IMG/VR virus record: IMGVR_UViG_3300042924_007028
Coordinates: 1-38,230 of that record
Direction: 5' to 3' (one strand)
DNA length: 38,230 bases
Source: a virus
Shown: piece after piece, positions 24,501 through 31,665 of the stretch
Layout: the number at the start of each line of letters is the position of its first letter
Numbering within the stretch: position 1 is the first letter of the stretch
Program-made: the position numbers and the translations under genes
Notes under the pieces: generated by a model
Database searches by the model: none
Seen by the model: the letters and a program-made list of their open reading frames with translations, nothing else
Told to the model about the DNA's origin: nothing

Positions 24501-25181
24501 GAAGCTTCTCTTTTGACTCCTGGAGTTCTCAATCCATATTCAAGGAAAATTGCTGAAAGTTTGAATTCAATCGCTGCAACATTGGGAACAGACCCATTTG
24601 TTAACGAAGCAGACATAAAAACCGTTGGTTCGATTGATAAAAACATTGAAAGACTTGCAGATGAATTGAGAGGTAAGGGACAATATGCTGCTTCGGACGC
24701 AGTTAATTCAACTCGCAAAATGCTTCCTCAAATGAACCAATCGACAGAAGCAATTGGTAAAAACCTTGCCGATGTGTTGGTTGATACGCAAAGGCAAAAT
24801 GATCTGGCCGATTATTATCAAGCCATTCGAGACGAGGCTGCAGCAAACCCTGCACTTGCAGGAAGCGTAGCGATGGCAGATCGAATCCCTGATCTTCCTG
24901 GAGTGAACTGGGCAGATCAATTTGCTAAAAACACGGATGAAAAATATCTCGCCGACCGTAGAGCAATGGAAGAAATGTTTAATACGGTGGTTACGAATCC
25001 TGAAGTTAAAGACGCTCGAGGCAACCCGACCCCAATTAATGACCCTGAGAGCGGACGGCCAATGAATTATATGAGCCTTATTATGAGATACGGAGATACG
25101 CTGAGTCCTGAAGTTCGCCAGCAGATCGAAGCTGAATTCGGAAAAGGCATTTTGAAATACTTCGGCATCAAGGGAGAGTGA
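21597..25181 (+). CDS. Giant ejection-type protein with mid-protein S74-like motif and lytic transglycosylase domain
   Basis: The product is 1194 residues from ATG 21597 (GGAG upstream). Residues 1-250 are Gln/Ala/Gly rich and repeat-like. Near 252-325 an S74-like intramolecular-chaperone pattern appears: FSDERLKDDIEKIG, IIKFRYKG, IGLSAQNVEKHHPEAVG, TVDYDAATK. This is followed by GG motifs (FEDGGMASEGGAVG; ARGGLVGYASGGMPYD; MKNGGRAEYQEGG). Residues about 555-690 look like a lysozyme-fold transglycosylase: AIAKTESGG with Glu567, GKYQVMGANIPSWTEEA, and AASVWFTG. The rest is helical, with a last domain near 950-1194. It may be carried in the head or tail and cut peptidoglycan during DNA entry. 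Families are from memory. Confidence 0.75.
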   Translation: MGGKTGTTSSATTIPPEVLARYNAVNTRAEGVATKPFQQYGTTPEAFVAPLNEQQRTGQAGMNQYANAAQPVLNQVQQGYTPEGFSQGVQGYMNPYLQSAVGATTAQMQNVAGQQQAQMKGSAIGQGAFGGDRSNIGLGNLINQQNLALGQTIGGMQSQGFQNAAQNYMTGLGQRGQTALAGQQAGLQGAQAQIGAGTLGQQTEQAGKTAQYNQFLQEQAYPYQVAQFLANIAMGTGALSGSSTTTTQPMPFFSDERLKDDIEKIGKTFDGQDIIKFRYKGEDGPKQIGLSAQNVEKHHPEAVGLAKGYKTVDYDAATKDAAKRGHFEDGGMASEGGAVGLQSMGQGFAAGGGAYDPYDPYSIQNIIARQQGFFDGGERSHVPTARGLSGGVGKHGRVPEASLPVGRLMVGSPPPAPLESGMSQAMNAANTGETISKMFSTNEKTGESGLARQILESIKSRLPKDEETKKPETEARGGLVGYASGGMPYDMDEDPKKLDIPDESSKFKMPEQKHLPGAMQDPTMKAIMDMAKLASGFMKNGGRAEYQEGGAPEDELGRYLGAIAKTESGGQKNPYAALGPLTKTGDRAYGKYQVMGANIPSWTEEALGQKMTPDEYLANTDAQEKVARHHFGKALNKYGTPEDAASVWFTGKPRSEAGNVADILGTTNSQYVQKFNEALGRPTEPREARADLPAEKAVTAGDFNVPGEKSNKGFMEDLLQEKYVVPALAGLGSMLSSRSPYLLPALGEGLAGGAAAYMGQQKTRADIGRTEAETALTEAANVNSAVVETGAGPMMRILTPKGYQLIPLGVYRSNPDAYQIAPFKPGEDKGVYGQSAGLGATTEKTMDAKPPTGLVPSAGPDRTDIVQEKPPTSDIVKTELAPASGSGLAAAETPSAETPPAMKTGSMLSETDRSLIDKSVQETITGQTTASLASAPKRFEDAKAIQAANLQIQPILRTLAGEFASLPREASLLTPGVLNPYSRKIAESLNSIAATLGTDPFVNEADIKTVGSIDKNIERLADELRGKGQYAASDAVNSTRKMLPQMNQSTEAIGKNLADVLVDTQRQNDLADYYQAIRDEAAANPALAGSVAMADRIPDLPGVNWADQFAKNTDEKYLADRRAMEEMFNTVVTNPEVKDARGNPTPINDPESGRPMNYMSLIMRYGDTLSPEVRQQIEAEFGKGILKYFGIKGE

Positions 25182-25182
25182 A

Positions 25183-27615
25183 ATGGTTGATGAATTTGTT
25201 TTGCCGGAAAGCCTTGGGTTCGATCGTCCGAAACACGGATTGAAAGGCGGAGAGCAACCCAAAATTCCGTCTTTTGTTTCGACGGCTCCTTTGATGAAGG
25301 ACGAAGGGTTCACTCCAACACCTCCTCCGAATTTTCGAGACATTGGGCTTTCTGCAGCATCTGCATTCCCGAGAGAAATGGGTGCGTCGACGCTTGGGTT
25401 TTTGGGCGACGTGCAAAAAATTGCGCCAGAGGTCGGACCATTTCTCGCTCGGCAAGCAGGGAAGGTTTATGGTTATGTGACAGGGCAGCCAAATCCTATT
25501 GAAACAATGCAAGAGAAATACGAAACTGAATCTAAAAAAATGATGGATCGTCTCTCTCCGAGAGAGCAAGAGCTTGCTCGAACCTCCAAAAGGCTTGAAC
25601 AGCCAGCGAGATATCCGACTTCTGAAGATATTCGCGAAGGCATGAAGCCGATGACGATTGGGGGATATCCGGTTGGCGAGTTCTTGACCCGTAAGCCGGA
25701 AACACCGGAAGGGGAAGCGGCTGGCCGAATTGCGGGTTTTGCGGGGACGGTTGCTTCTCCGATCGGAGGATTTTCCGGCACAGGCAGAAGGGCTGTGGAA
25801 GGTTTGGCAGGAGGAGCACTTGGGGAAAGTTATGCTTCGGCAAGGCCCGATGCTCCGGAGACGCCTTATGCGAAAGCTGCATTAGAATTGGCAGGAATGG
25901 GTGCAACAAATGCGGCTGGGAAATTTCTCAGAGGTGCAGAAACTCGTGGCGCAGATCAGCTCGCTTCGATTTTGAGAGAGGCTTACGATCAAGGGAAAAT
26001 TAAATACACTCCCGAGCAGATTATCGCTGCTCAAAAATCAGGTGTTCCAATCTCGTTCGCAGACGTCGCAGACCCAGGAACAAGAAAAGCTCTTGAAGAA
26101 TTTGCAGGAATTTCCGACCGAAGCGGAGCTGTCGGAGAATACAATCGAAGGATCGCAACAATTGCGGAACCACAGCCTTTCGTTGACTCTCAGTCGAGAA
26201 TTCAAGGAATGATGGAAGGGTTGATTGAAACTCCTCAAGGGGCAAAAATTTCGCCGAGCTTCGGCCCATCTCCTGCAACAACTTTCAAACCAAGTTTGAA
26301 TCCTGTTGATATTTCAGCAAGAATTGCGGCTGAAAATAAAGGCGAGATTGACCGTGTTTACAATCTTGCGCGAAGCAGTCCAGCGGCGCAAAATATTCCT
26401 GCGTCGAGCTTTGATTCGACGTTGATTGCAGCTCCTGCGTTCAAAACGGCTTTCGATGAAGCAGCAACAACTGCGGCAAATCGAAACGTTGGTAAATCAA
26501 TCAGCGACCCAGACTACGTAAAAGTTCCGTATTTCGATCCGAATACAGGTCAAGAAGTTGCCGGAAATCTTCCATTTTGGGATTTGGTAAAACGTAGAGT
26601 TGATCAAACCATTTCGAAGTCAATTCGCGATGGAAGCGATGCGGACCTCGCCGATGCAATGAGAATAAAAGACAGTTTGCTGAAAGGTCTCGATCCAATT
26701 GTTCCGGAATATGGTGCGGCAAGGTCTTTTGCCTCGGAAGCATTTGGAGCGGCGGAGTCTCCGATGGCGGGTTACAATGCTTATAAAGACAGCAAAAACC
26801 TGATCAACCGAACTCAAGCCGCAAACGCATTTCGCTCTGCTCCAAAAATAGAGCAAGAAGGCATTCGTCAAGGTTGGTTGAGTGGGCTGAATGATGATAT
26901 TCAATCCGGAAAATTGGACGGCATCGTAACCCGACTTCAAAAAGATCAAAATTTTAAAGACACAGGCCGATTGTTTTTGGGAGATGAAAAATTTGACGCA
27001 TTGTCAAGCAATCTTTTGGCGGAAGGTTTGCGAAACAAAGCCAAAGAGATGACAGCTCCGATCCAACGTGCTCCAACAGCAATGCAAAAAGCAGGTCCGG
27101 CTGCTGCTGGGATTGCTGCGTTGGCAGGGATCGGGTCAATCGTGAATGATGCTTTGGGCGATGTTTTCCAGCTTTCTTTTTTCAAACCTGAGCTGATGGT
27201 TCCAGGAGCAATGGCTGCTGTCGGAACATATGCTGGGAAGAAAATATCTCAGGCGAGATTGAAAGCAATGGCGGACCGAATGATTCCAATGTTCACATCA
27301 ACAAACCCTGCTGTGACAGAGCAATTGGCAAAATTGATAAAAGACGTGCCGGAGGCTCAAGCCCTCGCCGAGGCAACATGGAAACGCATCACTGCGGCGG
27401 AAAGCGGCGTTGAAGAATATGATGCTCAACAAGAGCGCGAAGGCAGAGCGACTGGCGGACGCACCATGGTGAAAGACCCAAGAAAAAATGCATCCGCACT
27501 GATGGCCCTTGCCGACAAAATAAAAAAAGAGCAAAGTCAGGACACATCGTCATTGCTGAACCTTGACGATGCGACTGTGGCAAAAGCATTGGCTGTCGCC
27601 AATAAACATATCTGA
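25183..27615 (+). CDS. Large internal/ejection protein
   Basis: The product is 810 residues from ATG 25183, one base after the previous stop. It is mostly helical and Ala/Gly/Glu rich. A Gly-rich zone (AGRIAGFAGTVASPIGGFSG; GLAGGALGESY) lies near 180-225, and a hydrophobic, possibly membrane-inserting stretch (AAAGIAALAGIGSIVNDALG) near 640-660. The C-terminal GGRTMVKDPRKNASALMALA and DATVAKALAVANKHI is a tail I recall from last-position ejection genes of other phages. It probably forms part of the transenvelope channel for DNA delivery. No enzymatic motif was recognised. Confidence 0.75.
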   Translation: MVDEFVLPESLGFDRPKHGLKGGEQPKIPSFVSTAPLMKDEGFTPTPPPNFRDIGLSAASAFPREMGASTLGFLGDVQKIAPEVGPFLARQAGKVYGYVTGQPNPIETMQEKYETESKKMMDRLSPREQELARTSKRLEQPARYPTSEDIREGMKPMTIGGYPVGEFLTRKPETPEGEAAGRIAGFAGTVASPIGGFSGTGRRAVEGLAGGALGESYASARPDAPETPYAKAALELAGMGATNAAGKFLRGAETRGADQLASILREAYDQGKIKYTPEQIIAAQKSGVPISFADVADPGTRKALEEFAGISDRSGAVGEYNRRIATIAEPQPFVDSQSRIQGMMEGLIETPQGAKISPSFGPSPATTFKPSLNPVDISARIAAENKGEIDRVYNLARSSPAAQNIPASSFDSTLIAAPAFKTAFDEAATTAANRNVGKSISDPDYVKVPYFDPNTGQEVAGNLPFWDLVKRRVDQTISKSIRDGSDADLADAMRIKDSLLKGLDPIVPEYGAARSFASEAFGAAESPMAGYNAYKDSKNLINRTQAANAFRSAPKIEQEGIRQGWLSGLNDDIQSGKLDGIVTRLQKDQNFKDTGRLFLGDEKFDALSSNLLAEGLRNKAKEMTAPIQRAPTAMQKAGPAAAGIAALAGIGSIVNDALGDVFQLSFFKPELMVPGAMAAVGTYAGKKISQARLKAMADRMIPMFTSTNPAVTEQLAKLIKDVPEAQALAEATWKRITAAESGVEEYDAQQEREGRATGGRTMVKDPRKNASALMALADKIKKEQSQDTSSLLNLDDATVAKALAVANKHI

Positions 27616-27624
27616 GGGGATATC

Positions 27625-27816
27625 ATGGATAAAGTTGAAATTGATTTGACGTTGACGGTTGCGCAGGTGAACAATATTCTTGCGCATCTCGCAAGGGGGG
27701 CTTATGCAGACGTTGCTGATTTGGTGACAGAAATCCGGAAACAGGCAACACCTCAAGTTGAAAAAGCTACATTGAAACAGGAAAATCAGGTTTCAGAACC
27801 TCCCACTGAAGCCTGA
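27625..27816 (+). CDS. Small conserved protein at the end of the late block
   Basis: The product is 63 residues from ATG 27625 (TGAGGGG upstream). The EIDLTLTVAQVNNILAHLARGAYADVADL segment, followed by IRKQATPQ, gives a beta strand and helix pattern shared, from memory, with small proteins of other phages (LTVxxVNxILxxL ... ELIxxIxxQ). The function is unknown. It is the last gene before the terminator that ends the plus-strand virion block. Confidence 0.75.
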   Translation: MDKVEIDLTLTVAQVNNILAHLARGAYADVADLVTEIRKQATPQVEKATLKQENQVSEPPTEA

Positions 27817-27821
27817 TAACT

Positions 27822-27857
27822 GGGCCGGATTGAGCGCAAACTCTCCGGCCCTTTTTT
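27822..27857 (+). terminator. Rho-independent terminator closing the virion block
   Basis: GGGCCGGA (27822-27829) pairs with TCCGGCCC (27844-27851), with an inner GAG/CTC pairing and a 2-base bulge, followed by TTTTTTATTT. It lies between convergent genes, and its T-run reaches into the stop codon of the minus-strand gene. It should act mainly on plus-strand transcripts. Confidence 0.9.
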
Positions 27858-27859
27858 AT

Positions 27860-28507
27860 TTATTCAAAAAACGATTGGTCGAGCGCGTGAATGATATAAT
27901 CATTTGCTTTGCTTGACCAACGAGCGACGTTAATTTTGTCGTAAAATTCCCCGAGGTAGAAAAGCGTCATGCCGAAAACGATCGTATCCCCGAAAACAAC
28001 AATGATGTCTGTTTCTGGATCAAAATCTTTCAGCCTTTTCGCCATCTGCCACTCGTAACGAATTTTGCGCTCTTCAACGCTCATCCAATCCCTGACAGGT
28101 GCATCGCAGAGGTAAACTGTGTCATCCGCAAGGGAATGCAGTTTCGGGAGATCGAACCTGTCGCTCGGATTGCACGCAAATGCTTTCCGGAACTGTTTTT
28201 GAGATTTCACAGGCTCTGGCTCCGACTTGACGACTGGCTTTTGCCGGACGTTGATTTGATCCGGAAAAGAGATCAGGGTGTAGTTATGAACCCAACTTTG
28301 CGAGGCGTTCGGAGATTTTGACGACAGGATTTTGACTGGGTTCAAAAGCAAGCAGCCATCCGATTTCAAATGTGAAAGAGCAGCAGAAAGATTTCCCTCT
28401 GGCTCATTGGGAAATTGAGCGATGAGCGTATGAAGGTTCATGCTCAAGCCGATCGGAAGTGATCTTACCCATTGTTTCGTTTTTGCAAGTGTTGATAGAT
28501 TTTCCAT
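27860..28507 (-). CDS. Hypothetical protein with N-terminal winged-helix-like region
   Basis: The product is 215 residues. ATG at 28507 was chosen because AGAGGAG lies just upstream; the frame is open further to 28558, giving an unlikely extension. The first 65 residues (LPIGLSMNLHTLIAQFPNEP ... LSAALSHLKSDGCLLLNP) look like a helix-helix-wing domain. A Lys/Gln/Pro linker (near 110-125) precedes a C-terminal domain with FDPETDIIVVFGDTIVFGMT and a YIIHALDQSFF end. I do not recognise the C-terminal domain. As the last gene of the replication block, a regulatory role is plausible but unproven. Confidence 0.7.
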   Translation of the reverse strand: MENLSTLAKTKQWVRSLPIGLSMNLHTLIAQFPNEPEGNLSAALSHLKSDGCLLLNPVKILSSKSPNASQSWVHNYTLISFPDQINVRQKPVVKSEPEPVKSQKQFRKAFACNPSDRFDLPKLHSLADDTVYLCDAPVRDWMSVEERKIRYEWQMAKRLKDFDPETDIIVVFGDTIVFGMTLFYLGEFYDKINVARWSSKANDYIIHALDQSFFE

Positions 28508-28529
28508 TTTAGCTCCTCTGTTTTTTGAA

Positions 28530-28799
28530 TTAATATACCAACGTGGCAATTCGAGCACTTATTTTATAAGTCGCTTTGTTCCCACGACCGAGCGGTGAAA
28601 CATTCACCAGATCGATTCCGTAAACCGACAGTTTGCTTTTCAGTTTGTGAATTGAAACAAGCAAGGATTGTCGAAAATTCTTTGGTTCTTTGTTCATTCG
28701 TTTGGTGACATATTCTGTCAAGTCATCGAGCGGGAATTCCGTTGTTGGTGATGCCATCATAAAATCCAAAATTATTTGCTCTCTTTTAGAAAATCTCAT
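28530..28799 (-). CDS. Winged-helix DNA-binding protein (OmpR-C-terminal-like)
   Basis: The product is 89 residues from the ATG at 28799 (GGAGG upstream, inside the helicase gene, which it overlaps by 14 bases). The sequence RFSKREQIILDFMMAS, LDDLTEYVTKRMN, LLVSIHKLKSKLSVYGIDLVNV and GRGNKATYKI follows the Trans_reg_C layout (recognition helix IHKLKSKL; wing VSPLGRGNKATYKI). There is no receiver domain. It is likely a small DNA-binding regulator of phage genes. Overlap with the helicase gene implies coupled translation. Confidence 0.7.
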   Translation of the reverse strand: MRFSKREQIILDFMMASPTTEFPLDDLTEYVTKRMNKEPKNFRQSLLVSIHKLKSKLSVYGIDLVNVSPLGRGNKATYKISARIATLVY

Positions 28800-30468
28800 C
28801 GTTGTCCTCCATTGCAATCAGCTTGCGGTATTCATCCAACGCAAGGTCGGAAATTGACTTTTTATCTTTCAGGTTCTGCAAAATCCTCGAGTCCGGAGAA
28901 CCCTTCGCCACGAGGTCAATATAAACCACCGAACCTGTCGTGCCATCGCGCCACGTCCTTCCCTCTGACTGCCACCGAGCGAGGGAATTGAAACTGTTCG
29001 AATAATAAACATTCGTCCGGCAAATGCCCTGAAGGTTCAAACCCGTTCCCGCAGCCTCGGGAGAGGCAACGAGGTATCGCACCGATGAGTTCGCATTCAA
29101 AAACAGGTCGAGGTTTTGCTGGCGAGCCTTGGGACTCGTTTCACCGTAATAATCGACCGTTTTGTCGCCGAGCTTTTTCATCACCCGACGAATGTCCTCG
29201 TTGAACCTGCACCAGATGATGGCCTTTCCCTCGCGCTGTTCCAGCACATTCACCAACTCCTCCATCCTTGGGTTCGGGAGCTCGCGCACATGCCCTTCCT
29301 CATCCACCGCAAACCCGCAGGAGATTTGCTGCATCCTCGTCACGAGAGCGGCGGCGTTCGGCACGGAGATTTTCGCGCCGGAACCGACCGAGGCCATGAA
29401 GTTTTGGCGCAGATCTTTCATCAGCCGTTTTTGTTCATCCGACAAAACGAACGGTTGCGTGACATAAACCTTCGGTGGCAAATCGAGAACTTCGTCGGCA
29501 TTGATCCGGAAAATGTGGGGATCGATTTTGCGGTAGAACTCCTCGACGTTTTTGTGACCAATGATTTCGAGGCCGAACCCATTATCGCGCAACTGGCAAT
29601 ACCTCGAACGGAAAGTCGTCACGTAGCGGTGACCAAAAATGTTCTCATCAAGGAACTTGAACTGGCTGAACGCATCCACGAGGTTTTTCGCAATCGGGGT
29701 TCCTGTCATGATCATGCGGTACTTGCACAAATTGCCATATTTGATTGCGGCCTTGGTGCGCATGGCAGAAATGTTTTTGATATCCTGAGACTCATCAACA
29801 ATCATTGTCGCGTGGCCGCTCGCTGCTTTCAAAAACCGCATGATCTTCTGCTCTGCCGCAACCGTGATCAGCGCATCAATATTGATTGCGAAAATTTTGA
29901 GGCCGTCGAACTTCATCATCTGCTCGAATTCCGCTTCAGCCTTTTTCGTTTTGCCCCAAACCCAAGCCTTCCAAGGCACAACCTCCGACATGTGCTTCGG
30001 AAGCTGCTCCGTCACCCATTGGGTGTGAACACCGTTCTTGGCGACCAACAACACGTAATCTGACTTTTTGGCACACCAACGCTTGCCCATCATGGCAATT
30101 CCCGTCCAGCTTTTGCCTGTCCCGATGTCCATGAACAAACCAAACTTGGATTTGTGTGCCATTTTCTCCAAGGCGCGTTCCTGGTGGGCTCTAGGCGGCG
30201 TTTTGTAGGTGAAGGCAGGTCGCCCTTCATCGAACGCACTATTCGCCTCTGCGACCCCTGCAGGTGCTTCCACGAGGGTTCCGGTTTCAACCTTCGAGTG
30301 CGGAAACGTTTGCGACCAAACCTCAAGGTTGTAAGGCGTGTTTTCAAACGTGAACTGTTTGCTGTTCACCCAACGTTTCATCCCCTCCAACTTCGGCAGT
30401 GCACGGATCATCCGCACATCGTAAACCGAAACTGTCTTCACCCGATTGCCTTCGATTTTAATGTCCAT
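28786..30468 (-). CDS. SNF2/DEAD-like helicase (superfamily 2)
   Basis: The product is 560 residues from the ATG at 30468 (GGGGAACGGAAA upstream). Motif I DIGTGKS (Lys119), motif II DESQ (225-228, a DEAH variant), motif III GTP (256-258), and C-terminal motifs NLQG and ARWQSEGRTWRDG (an SNF2-type motif VI, near 505-520) are visible. The first 90 residues carry WVNSKQFTFENTPYNLEVW, seen in phage SNF2 proteins. It acts as an ATP-driven translocase or helicase on DNA, perhaps in replication, recombination or displacement of proteins. No nuclease domain is attached. Confidence 0.85.
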   Translation of the reverse strand: MDIKIEGNRVKTVSVYDVRMIRALPKLEGMKRWVNSKQFTFENTPYNLEVWSQTFPHSKVETGTLVEAPAGVAEANSAFDEGRPAFTYKTPPRAHQERALEKMAHKSKFGLFMDIGTGKSWTGIAMMGKRWCAKKSDYVLLVAKNGVHTQWVTEQLPKHMSEVVPWKAWVWGKTKKAEAEFEQMMKFDGLKIFAINIDALITVAAEQKIMRFLKAASGHATMIVDESQDIKNISAMRTKAAIKYGNLCKYRMIMTGTPIAKNLVDAFSQFKFLDENIFGHRYVTTFRSRYCQLRDNGFGLEIIGHKNVEEFYRKIDPHIFRINADEVLDLPPKVYVTQPFVLSDEQKRLMKDLRQNFMASVGSGAKISVPNAAALVTRMQQISCGFAVDEEGHVRELPNPRMEELVNVLEQREGKAIIWCRFNEDIRRVMKKLGDKTVDYYGETSPKARQQNLDLFLNANSSVRYLVASPEAAGTGLNLQGICRTNVYYSNSFNSLARWQSEGRTWRDGTTGSVVYIDLVAKGSPDSRILQNLKDKKSISDLALDEYRKLIAMEDNDEIF

Positions 30469-30622
30469 TTTCCGTTCCCCTTCTGTTCTCCAGTTTCCGT
30501 TTCCGTTTTTATCCTTGTTTCACCCCTTCCCCTCTTTTTATCTCTCTCTCTTAATAGAGTCACAACAGAGGAAACAAAGGATAAAACGGAAACGGTAACA
30601 CTGAAATCATTACCTTTTCCGT
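30469..30622 (-). promoter_or_regulatory. ACGGAAA repeat array in the DUF932-helicase intergenic region
   Basis: The 173-base gap holds five exact copies of ACGGAAA. On the plus strand TTTCCGT occurs at 30469-30475, 30494-30500, 30500-30506 and 30616-30622, and ACGGAAA at 30586-30592. The first copy abuts the helicase start codon. Such iterons may bind a replication initiator or regulator. Confidence 0.5.
30497..30595. repeat. 25-bp imperfect inverted repeat with 49-bp spacer
   Basis: The arm at 30497-30521 and the reverse complement of 30571-30595 are both 25 bases and differ only in the number of T in two runs (TTTTT versus TTTT, TT versus TTT). Three more pairs (GTT/AAC) follow outward after one mismatch. 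The spacer holds a small CTCT-ATTA-AGAG hairpin on the minus strand. It may form a long RNA hairpin in the minus-strand operon or act as a protein-binding dyad. Confidence 0.75.
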
Positions 30623-30641
30623 CTTTCGTGGTTTTGAGGGG

Positions 30642-31616
30642 TCAGGCGGCGAGCTGCAGGAGCTCATCCCGAACGTCCAACTTCAGCTTTGCCTTGTCGC
30701 CGAACCAAGCGTTGTAGAGGCGAGCTTCAGCTTTGTGGCCAGCGTTGTGGTCAGCCCAGTGAGTGATGCCGTTGAGGACGCCCCAAGCGGTTCCTGGGAC
30801 GGCTCCTGGAGCCTTGTCAACTGACCAAAGCACAGCTTCGAGCTTCTTGTCGATTGCGCCCTTGTCATTGATCAGCGTGTCGACCCATTGTTGCTGGTCG
30901 TTTTGGCTGACGATGGTTTCCGGCATTGGCTGGAAAAACTTGCTCAGGAAGCGAACGGTGTCGAACTGAGACATTTTCATCTTGCTCAGGACCTCGGCGT
31001 CGAGGCCAGCTTGGATGATCTGCTCACGAGCCAGACCGATGGTGTCCTTGGCGGCGGAGGTATCGAACTTGCTCAGGTGGTTCTGGGAGTACTGAGCGGA
31101 CGAGCTGTTGATCGCCATCGCCATGGTGTTGGCGCAAACCACCCGAACGAGGGTCGTGCGGACGGTGATTGCTCTGCCGACTTCATGCGGCGAGGTCAGC
31201 AGGATGTAACCCTTGGAGTGGTCATCACGGTTCACGGTGAAACCTTCCTGAACGGAGGCCAGAGCCCAAACCATTTTGCCCCCACGGAGCGAACCTGCCG
31301 TTTCGAGCTTTGCGCCACCAGCTTCGGTGTATTCACGGAAGAACTCGAGAGCGTCCTTGTTTTGGAACGGCTTCCACATGTCGCCAGTGACCGACATGAC
31401 CTTGTTGTCGGAGGAACGGACGAGGGCGCGACGGAGCGGAACCTTGACCTGAGTGCCATCTTCCATGGTTGCGTAGAGCGGACGGAGCTTGACTTCCCAA
31501 TCCAGCCCTGCCGCGACGAGCATGTCGTCCACGGAGACGGTCGGGTCGACGCGATTGCCGAGACCATGCCAAGGAACTGCGTTCGCGAATGCCATTGTTT
31601 CAATTTCATGTGCCAT
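30642..31616 (-). CDS. DUF932 protein (phage/plasmid-like, TIGR03299-type)
   Basis: The product is 324 residues from the ATG at 31616 (AAAGGAC upstream). It shows the family pattern: MAFANAVPWHGLGNRV at the start, AGLDWEVKLRPLY, RRALVRSSDNKVMSVTGD and then YILLTSPHEVGRAITVRTTLVRVVCANTMA in the middle, and VLNGITHWADHN near the C-terminus. This family is common in phages and plasmids, but its molecular role is not established. Position within the replication block suggests a link to DNA metabolism or anti-host functions. A GC-rich hairpin precedes the gene. Confidence 0.9.
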   Translation of the reverse strand: MAHEIETMAFANAVPWHGLGNRVDPTVSVDDMLVAAGLDWEVKLRPLYATMEDGTQVKVPLRRALVRSSDNKVMSVTGDMWKPFQNKDALEFFREYTEAGGAKLETAGSLRGGKMVWALASVQEGFTVNRDDHSKGYILLTSPHEVGRAITVRTTLVRVVCANTMAMAINSSSAQYSQNHLSKFDTSAAKDTIGLAREQIIQAGLDAEVLSKMKMSQFDTVRFLSKFFQPMPETIVSQNDQQQWVDTLINDKGAIDKKLEAVLWSVDKAPGAVPGTAWGVLNGITHWADHNAGHKAEARLYNAWFGDKAKLKLDVRDELLQLAA

Positions 31617-31636
31617 TGTCTTTGTCCTTTTTTGAG

Positions 31637-31657
31637 GGGCAGGGGATGGCCCTGCCC
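31637..31657. promoter_or_regulatory. Perfect 8-bp hairpin upstream of the DUF932 gene
   Basis: GGGCAGGG (31637-31644), loop 31645-31649, CCCTGCCC (31650-31657). On the minus-strand transcript the stem is followed by CTCAAAAAAGG, not by T, so it is not an intrinsic terminator. It sits just before the DUF932 ribosome binding site and may stabilise or divide the transcript. Confidence 0.6.
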
Positions 31658-31665
31658 TGTTGAAA

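Noticed and set aside
29116-30063. 315-residue plus-strand reading frame opposite the SNF2 helicase
   Set aside because: The minus strand carries all helicase motifs; the His/Arg/Leu-rich product is a typical codon-bias shadow.
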